A stretch of DNA of 64,000 bases from Turritopsis dohrnii (taxonomy: Eukaryota > Cnidaria > Hydrozoa > Anthoathecata > Oceaniidae). This document shows positions 58,800 to 64,000 of the stretch, piece after piece; within the stretch, counting starts at the first letter, position 1, and the number at the start of each line of letters is the position of its first letter. The notes below the pieces were generated by a model that saw nothing but the letters and a program-made list of their open reading frames with translations, ran no database searches and was not told the origin of the DNA. The stretch covers positions 25,001 to 89,000 of the forward strand of contig BQMF02000067.1 of the NCBI GenBank assembly GCA_027922465.2, in the 5' to 3' direction. The translations under genes were made by a program, and so were the position numbers.

Positions 58800-59800
58800 G
58801 TTGAACAGATGACTTTTAGTTTGATAGAATCACAGTCTGTAGGAAACCCTTATACTAATCCATCTTTGGGAATAGTTTATAGTCTTGGATGATTTAGTCG
58901 AAGCAGCTTTACATGACGAATCTAATGGGAATGCAGTTGCGCTATTTAAGCTGTCATGTAACAATGTAATGTAAGCTGTAATGTTTTGTAAGAAGAGTGT
59001 CTAAAAAAATCCATTGTAAGGTTCTAGCAAAAGCTTGCTAAAAAATAAATTTTTATTAACAAAAATCTTTCTAAGTCAATGAATTATTGAATACGTTTGA
59101 ATCAAGAAGCGCAAATGGTCAAGGTTCGACGTATTTTTGCACAATATTAGGCCTTTCAGGTCATTTTTTATTTATGTGGGTTACTTTTTAAAATCATTTT
59201 CATCGTATTCTACAGACTTTCAGCTTTCCAAAGAGGGGTCAACCAAGTTTCTAGCCTTTCTAGAACTGGAGATATTTCAATTTTTGTATGCCTAATTTAG
59301 GGTAATTTTGGACATAAATTTGAATGGAAATAGCTGCGATTTTTGGCACAAAGCACGGCTGTTTCAGTAGCTTGGTTTCGCGAAACTCAGACTTAGCATG
59401 CGCGATTTTCAATTACAAAAATATACATTGTCTTCTTTGCCATTCCTTCTCCACCATCTGTGGGGATTTTAAGGGCCAAAAATTCCCCCATTGCCAATTA
59501 ATAAAAACAAAGTAAAACCACCATGATGGAGTTCAATACATATATTTTCCAAACAAAAAGTCATAGTGGTCAGATTGCAATGACAAACCCGCGAATTTTC
59601 AAATTTGAGAAAGCCACTAAGAATCCTGCTGAAAGACCGTACCACTTCTGTGCAGCTTTTCCCAAACTTACGAAGTTTTGCCACAGGAAAAAGAACATTA
59701 CAGATAATAACATTATATTAACCTACTTTTTTAACATCGTTACACATTGCAAACATTTTTTTACAAAAAGTTACAAGGCATCAAAATTTGGCCATTTTAC
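58800..59800. other. Spacer before the second RAG1-like gene; no gene recognised
   Basis: It includes the second copy of the 150-bp dispersed repeat (59,150-59,297). It probably contains the promoter and left end of the second RAG1-like element, but I could not find a CACTGACAATT-like TIR here. Confidence 0.5.
59150..59297 (+). repeat. Dispersed ~150-bp repeat, mate of 3146
   Basis: Direct copy of 3146-3297 with scattered substitutions (GAGGGGTCAACCAAGTTTCT versus the same block at 3237). Confidence 0.8.
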
Positions 59801-59805
59801 CTGTC

Positions 59806-61777
59806 ATGGCGACCACCATAAGCCTTCACGATCGTGCTTTAGAAAAACTTTGTCGTGTTTGTGGAAACATGATATGCTACAGAGTGAAGTATGCTACAAA
59901 AGAACATATCAACAACCTTAGCACGGCTTTCAACGCAGATTTCACTCTGGACAAAGAAGGTACTCACCCTAAATACTTTTGCAATAACTGCTTTTCAAAA
60001 TTGAATAATCTGTTAAAACGTGGCTCTATCCACCAACAAACACCATTTGAATGGAAAGAGCACAGCACAGAAAACTGCAGCACATATAGCTTGCTAGTAA
60101 TGAAATCCAAAGGTGGGAGACCCAGTAAAGGCAGAACAAAAGGACGCCCGATCAAAGTTAAAGTAGTTCACAAGAATTGGTCACCGTCCTTAATCAATGA
60201 ATTACATGCCATGTCTCCACAATATATTATTGATTTAAGCCTGGAAGATTTCTCAATTGTCATTAACAGCCATATCAAACCTTACATATGCGGAATTTGC
60301 AAGGATTTCATTAAAAAGCCTTTGTATATCGTTAATTGCAACCACACTTTCTGTGGGGTTTGCCTGACATTACACCTACGAACAGATTGCAACTGCCCCT
60401 CTTGCCACAATTATGTACCACCTAATACTAACTCTATTCATTCAGGACAAGTCCTGATTAACACCCTGGCGATGCAGAACATATTGTGTTCAAAGTGCAA
60501 AGTAAATTTTCTTATAACAAGGTTCAAAGGTCACATTTGCAAAAAGCCAGTCCTGACCACTAGTGACATATTGAACATTAATGCCCAGCAAGAAGTTCCT
60601 CAAGAAGTCATGGAATGTGTCACTCATGTTGTCGGCATACAAATGCAGAAGTCCCAGCTACCAAACTGCAGTATACAACTCCCTACAAAAGGCTCTAAGG
60701 TAACTTACTTATACTTGGATCAACAATTTAAAACAAACCCGTTTTTGTGTGAATGAAACTGTGTACATGCATGTTTTTTTTGAAAAAAAAATCATCTTCT
60801 ACACAAATAAAAATAAAGAGGAACACTAACACCACATAAAATACATCCAATAGCTAAAAATTAATTTTTGTGTATATAAAGTATTAAGCCAGTTATTCTA
60901 TCACAATATAATTTGTTAATCATGCACATATTGAAAAAAATCATTATAATGTAATTTTTATAGCCACTGACTATGACACCAATTCGTATCCCTACAAAGC
61001 ACTCTGATGTATCAAGCAGAAAAAGTGTGGAATCTAGGACGAAAACTGCCAAAGAATTAATATCTATGATAGCTGGTCCCAGTGAAGCTGCAATTTCCAC
61101 CCAAACTGCTGCAGTCATTGAAAGTTTTAATGAGAACGAGCGTGCAGATATTGTGAAAAAACTCAAAGTAGAAGCTGTCATCCCACCACAGCATGTCGCC
61201 GCAATGAAGTCCTCTCTCAATATTCCCTGGAACCAGTTTCGTCAAATTTCTCGTTGGCTGAAAACCTTTAATGTAAAAGTATCGTCAGAGAAGGAGACTA
61301 GAAAAATTGCAACAGAATGGGTTGGGGCTGGGTTGAATGCTGAAATAGCTCCACTAACCAAAACTAAAGGTACCAAATTGGAAGTGATACTTGTTCCGTG
61401 GGCGTATCTTTATAACTTGGTTGCCCATTGCCTCAAACGTATGGCACTTTTAGAAAAATGTCATCTTCTTGAACAACATAGCTTCATCGACCAACGTGAA
61501 ATCCATGTCAAAATAGGTGGAGATCATGGTGACAATAGTTTCAAGATGGGCTACCAAATCGTAAATGTAAAAAATCCTAACAGGCCAGATAACACCGTCA
61601 TCTTCTCGATTTTTGAGGCAAAAGATACAAGTAGCAATCTGCGAATTTGCTTGAAACGGTTTCAGCCACAAGTTGCAATGTTGCAAAAAACAAAATTCAA
61701 TAACCAAAACTTGCGTGTATTCATGTATGGTGATTACGCATTTCTTTGTGCTATGTATGGAATGTCTGGTGCTAATG
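59806..61777 (+). CDS. Second RAG1-like transposase gene, truncated by an LTR retrotransposon
   Basis: Exon 1 is 59806-60699 (894 nt, the same length as in the first copy). Exon 2 is 60964-61777, ending GMSGANG at a GTAAGT donor. The N-terminus has LCRVCGNMICY and THPKYFCNNC. The RING is CGICKDFIKKP, CNHTFCGVC, CPSC, with a C/H finger after it. KGGRPSKGRTKGRP is a basic AT-hook-like stretch. Exon 2 carries KIGGDHGDNSFKMGYQI and FMYGDYAFLCAMYG, the first two candidate catalytic Asp regions. All later exons (CxxC, HxxxxH, the Glu) are missing because an LTR element begins 8 bp into the next intron; they may continue beyond the window. Sequence divergence from the first copy is large, so these are different families or subfamilies. 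An alternative ATG at 59788 is in frame. Confidence 0.82.
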
Positions 61778-61785
61778 GTAAGTGA

Positions 61786-61891
61786 TGTGAAAGATAAGTC
61801 AAATTGAAACCAAGATACTGGCTTTATTCAACAAAAAGGAATGTAGCTATATATATACTAAAAGAAAGAAAAATAAACATCGTATTTCACA
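61786..61891 (-). repeat. Short LTR (106 bp) of the Ty3/Gypsy-type element
   Basis: On the minus strand it starts TGTGAAATACG and ends ATCTTTCACA, with 7-bp inverted tips TGTGAAA/TTTCACA. It contains an AATAAA signal and is preceded by a purine-rich tract (CGAGGGAGATTG) after the pol frame. The mate lies outside the window, so LTR identity is inferred from these marks. Confidence 0.65.
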
Positions 61892-61913
61892 ACAATCTCC
61901 CTCGGTTAGAAAT

Positions 61914-64000
61914 TCATTCGTCATCCTCGAAACCGTACATCTGTGGCTTGTACCTGACTCGTGCTGAGCGGCGCAAGTTAAGTGATTTTGGCTCGGTTTC
62001 CTTGATGGTATTGGTTGAGTCGGTTGTTTCATCTGAAAATCCTTCAACAGCGATTTCTTCAATATCGATTGAAGGCGAGATCTCAGCTTGATCCATAATG
62101 TTCTCTCGATCATCTCCCCGTGGACAAGGTGCAAGATCGGAGAGTGACACTGTTGACTCACGACCGTCATTATGTTTCACGTAAGCGTAGGTCGGATTTA
62201 CATGGGTCAATTCAACCTCTTCCACCAGATCATCATTTTTGGTTGATCGAACAAATTTTCGTAGGAAAACTGGGCCAGGAGTCAACCAAGAAGGTAGTGA
62301 CTTTCCTTGACTGGATTTACGTTGAAAGTTGAAGAAACGTTCGTGTGGCGTACAATTAGTGGCTGTCGATAAGAGAGATCGAATCGAATGTAAAACATCT
62401 GGCAAGACCCGTTCCCACTGGGAAACAGGCAATTGGTTAGAAGCAAGTGCAAGGCGTACCGATTTCCAGACAATCCCGTTATAACGCTCAACTTGGCCGT
62501 TGCCAATTGGGTGATAAGGTGTACTGTGACTTGATGCGATGCTTCTTTCGGTTAAGTATTTAACAAGTTCCGATGACATGAATGATTTCCCTCTATCCGA
62601 ATGGATATATTCTGTCATTCCACAAAGGGAGAAGATGGAGTGCAAACATTTAATGACAGTTGTTGTTGATACATCAGGAGTCGGAATTACAAACGGAAAG
62701 CGAGAGTACTCGTCGATCACCGTCAGGAAATACTTGTTGGGTGATGCTGAGGGCAATGGTCCCTTGAAGTCAATGCTCAGTCGCTCCATTGGTCGTGTGG
62801 CTTTGATCAACTGCCCTTTAACGCCCTTGTAAAATTGGGGTTTTAGCTCAGCACATTCCTTGCAATTTGCACAGGTACGCTTGACATCCTCAGTCGAGTA
62901 TGGTAAATTTTTAGTTTTGACAAAATGCAGTAGGCGTGTCACTCCAGGATGACAAAGTTGTGAGTGAATAACTTCAAGGCTAGTTGAAACGGCCAGACAG
63001 TGAGCTCGTGTGAAAGAATCAGCAACAACGTTACTTTTTCCTTCACGATATTGAATTACGTACGAAAATTCCGCCAGTTCCAATCGCCACGTCTGTATTT
63101 TACTGTTCTTTATCTTGGTACGTTTCCGATTGTCAAACATATAAGCGACAGATCGTTGATCCGTAATCAGGGTGAACGTTTGGCGAGATAATAAATGATT
63201 CCACTTCCGCACCGATTCAATAATTGCAAGAGCTTCCTTTTCAACAGCAGGATACCATTTCTCACTTTTCGATAACGTTTTTGACATAAAGGCAACTGGA
63301 CGACCATTTTGGTTGAGAGAAGCAGAAACAGCAACATCGGAAGCATCACATTCCACAACGAATGGCATATCTTCGTCAATTGGAGCGAGTACAGCTTTCC
63401 CAAGCTCGGCTTTAAGAGCATTGAATGATTCGATCGAAACCTCGTTAAGGGGGAAGGTGTCAGCATCTGCAAGCGGTCGAACTTTGTCCGAAAACTCAGG
63501 AATCCATTTCGCATAGTATGCAAACATGCCTAATGCTCGTCTGAGGGAAGCTGCGTCAGACGGAGGTGGATAGTTTAGCAATGGAAGCAATCTTTCTTGG
63601 TCTGGTTTAATGCAGTTATGACTTATTTGATACCCCAGAATGTTAATCGATGTTGCACACTTAACCGTTTTCGTTTCATTGAGAGTTATGTTTCGCTTCT
63701 TAATCATTTCTCGAAAAGCAACATCATTCCTTTCAAGATGATCTTTATCAAAACCGCCAATATTAACGTTATCGAGGTAAGGAAATGTGTCATCTAGGTT
63801 TTCTTCCGCAACTAGACCGTCCATCTTCCGTTGAAAGCATGGTACACCATTTGTCACACCGAAAGGCATGCCGACGAATTCATACAAATCTCCGAGACCT
63901 TCGAATGCTGTATATTGCCGCTCGTGTTCTAGTAAAGGAATCTGGTGGTAAGCACTTTTCAGGTCATACGTAGAGAAGTATTTGTATTTTGAAAGATTAT
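61914..64000 (-). CDS. Ty3/Gypsy-type retrotransposon pol (RT, RNase H, integrase), partial
   Basis: The frame is open from the window edge. Order on the minus strand: RT motif A (YDLKSAYHQIPL, near 63,970), LYEFVGMPFGVTN, an RT active-site box reading FPYLDNVNIGG (YLDN rather than the usual YLDD), RNase H (VVECDASDVAVSA, EKEALAI, LITDQRSVAYMFD), an H2C2 integrase finger (HSQLCHPG..CANCKEC) and the integrase core (LSIDFKGP, IHSDRGKSF, NGQVERYNG). The order RT-RH-IN is that of Ty3/Gypsy. The Asp-to-Asn in the active box would be expected to impair RT. Gag and protease lie outside the window. Confidence 0.88.
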   Translation of the reverse strand, partial: NLSKYKYFSTYDLKSAYHQIPLLEHERQYTAFEGLGDLYEFVGMPFGVTNGVPCFQRKMDGLVAEENLDDTFPYLDNVNIGGFDKDHLERNDVAFREMIKKRNITLNETKTVKCATSINILGYQISHNCIKPDQERLLPLLNYPPPSDAASLRRALGMFAYYAKWIPEFSDKVRPLADADTFPLNEVSIESFNALKAELGKAVLAPIDEDMPFVVECDASDVAVSASLNQNGRPVAFMSKTLSKSEKWYPAVEKEALAIIESVRKWNHLLSRQTFTLITDQRSVAYMFDNRKRTKIKNSKIQTWRLELAEFSYVIQYREGKSNVVADSFTRAHCLAVSTSLEVIHSQLCHPGVTRLLHFVKTKNLPYSTEDVKRTCANCKECAELKPQFYKGVKGQLIKATRPMERLSIDFKGPLPSASPNKYFLTVIDEYSRFPFVIPTPDVSTTTVIKCLHSIFSLCGMTEYIHSDRGKSFMSSELVKYLTERSIASSHSTPYHPIGNGQVERYNGIVWKSVRLALASNQLPVSQWERVLPDVLHSIRSLLSTATNCTPHERFFNFQRKSSQGKSLPSWLTPGPVFLRKFVRSTKNDDLVEEVELTHVNPTYAYVKHNDGRESTVSLSDLAPCPRGDDRENIMDQAEISPSIDIEEIAVEGFSDETTDSTNTIKETEPKSLNLRRSARVRYKPQMYGFEDDE

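Overview
This is an AT-rich eukaryotic genomic window, most likely from an invertebrate. The signs are introns with GT..AG borders, many kinds of transposable element, and secreted-receptor genes. The mix (an integrase-OTU DNA transposon of the Ginger type, Penelope-like elements with GIY-YIG, RAG1-like transposases, Helitrons, hAT elements with 5-bp duplications, ROR-type Frizzled/kringle ectodomains) suggests a cnidarian, perhaps a Hydra-like hydrozoan. That assignment is inference. No rRNA, tRNA or CRISPR was recognised. Nearly all coding capacity belongs to mobile elements; the only host-like genes are two ROR-type receptor paralogues.

Layout. 0.3-3.0 kb: decayed LINE (minus). 3.0-5.4 kb: short repeats, no gene. 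5.4-9.0 kb: Penelope-like fragments (minus), one split by a 648-bp hAT-like MITE with a 5-bp duplication. 10.8-15.5 kb: a DNA transposon with long, internally repetitive TIRs and one two-exon gene joining a retroviral-type integrase, an OTU protease and a probable F-box. 17.4-18.5 and 22.8-26.3 kb: two related kinase-less receptors (signal peptide, Frizzled-like Cys-rich domain, kringle, TM, short tail, all minus strand). The second is cut in its coding sequence by a 2.4-kb Helitron. 19.6-22.4 kb: a pile of family-2 Helitrons. 28.5-28.8 kb: a long TTC microsatellite.

30.2-49.2 kb is one nest. A LINE reverse transcriptase is split by a 16.9-kb block starting CACTGACAAT, ending ATTGTCAGTG, and flanked by a TA duplication; removing the block restores the RT frame. 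The block is a RAG1-like transposon of about 4.9 kb whose ten-exon gene (43,840-47,671) is open throughout and predicts 965 aa. It has a RAG1-like N-terminal zinc region, a RING finger and a RAG1-like core with D-D-E, CxxC and HxxxxH. Its left TIR was later hit by a 12-kb CACTA-like element (31,290-43,345), which itself carries a Helitron, a MITE and an hAT element containing another MITE.

49.4-52.5 kb: decayed P-element-like and zinc-finger transposase remains. 52.7-57.9 kb: three family-1 Helitrons, one nested in inverted orientation inside a sister and two joined head to tail. 58.0-58.8 kb: a Harbinger-type deletion derivative. 59.8-61.8 kb: a second, diverged RAG1-like gene whose second exon covers four exons of the first copy. 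It is cut off by a Ty3/Gypsy-type LTR retrotransposon that runs off the right edge. The window therefore holds layered insertions whose order can be read directly, and several sites can be validated from empty-site paralogues or restored reading frames.
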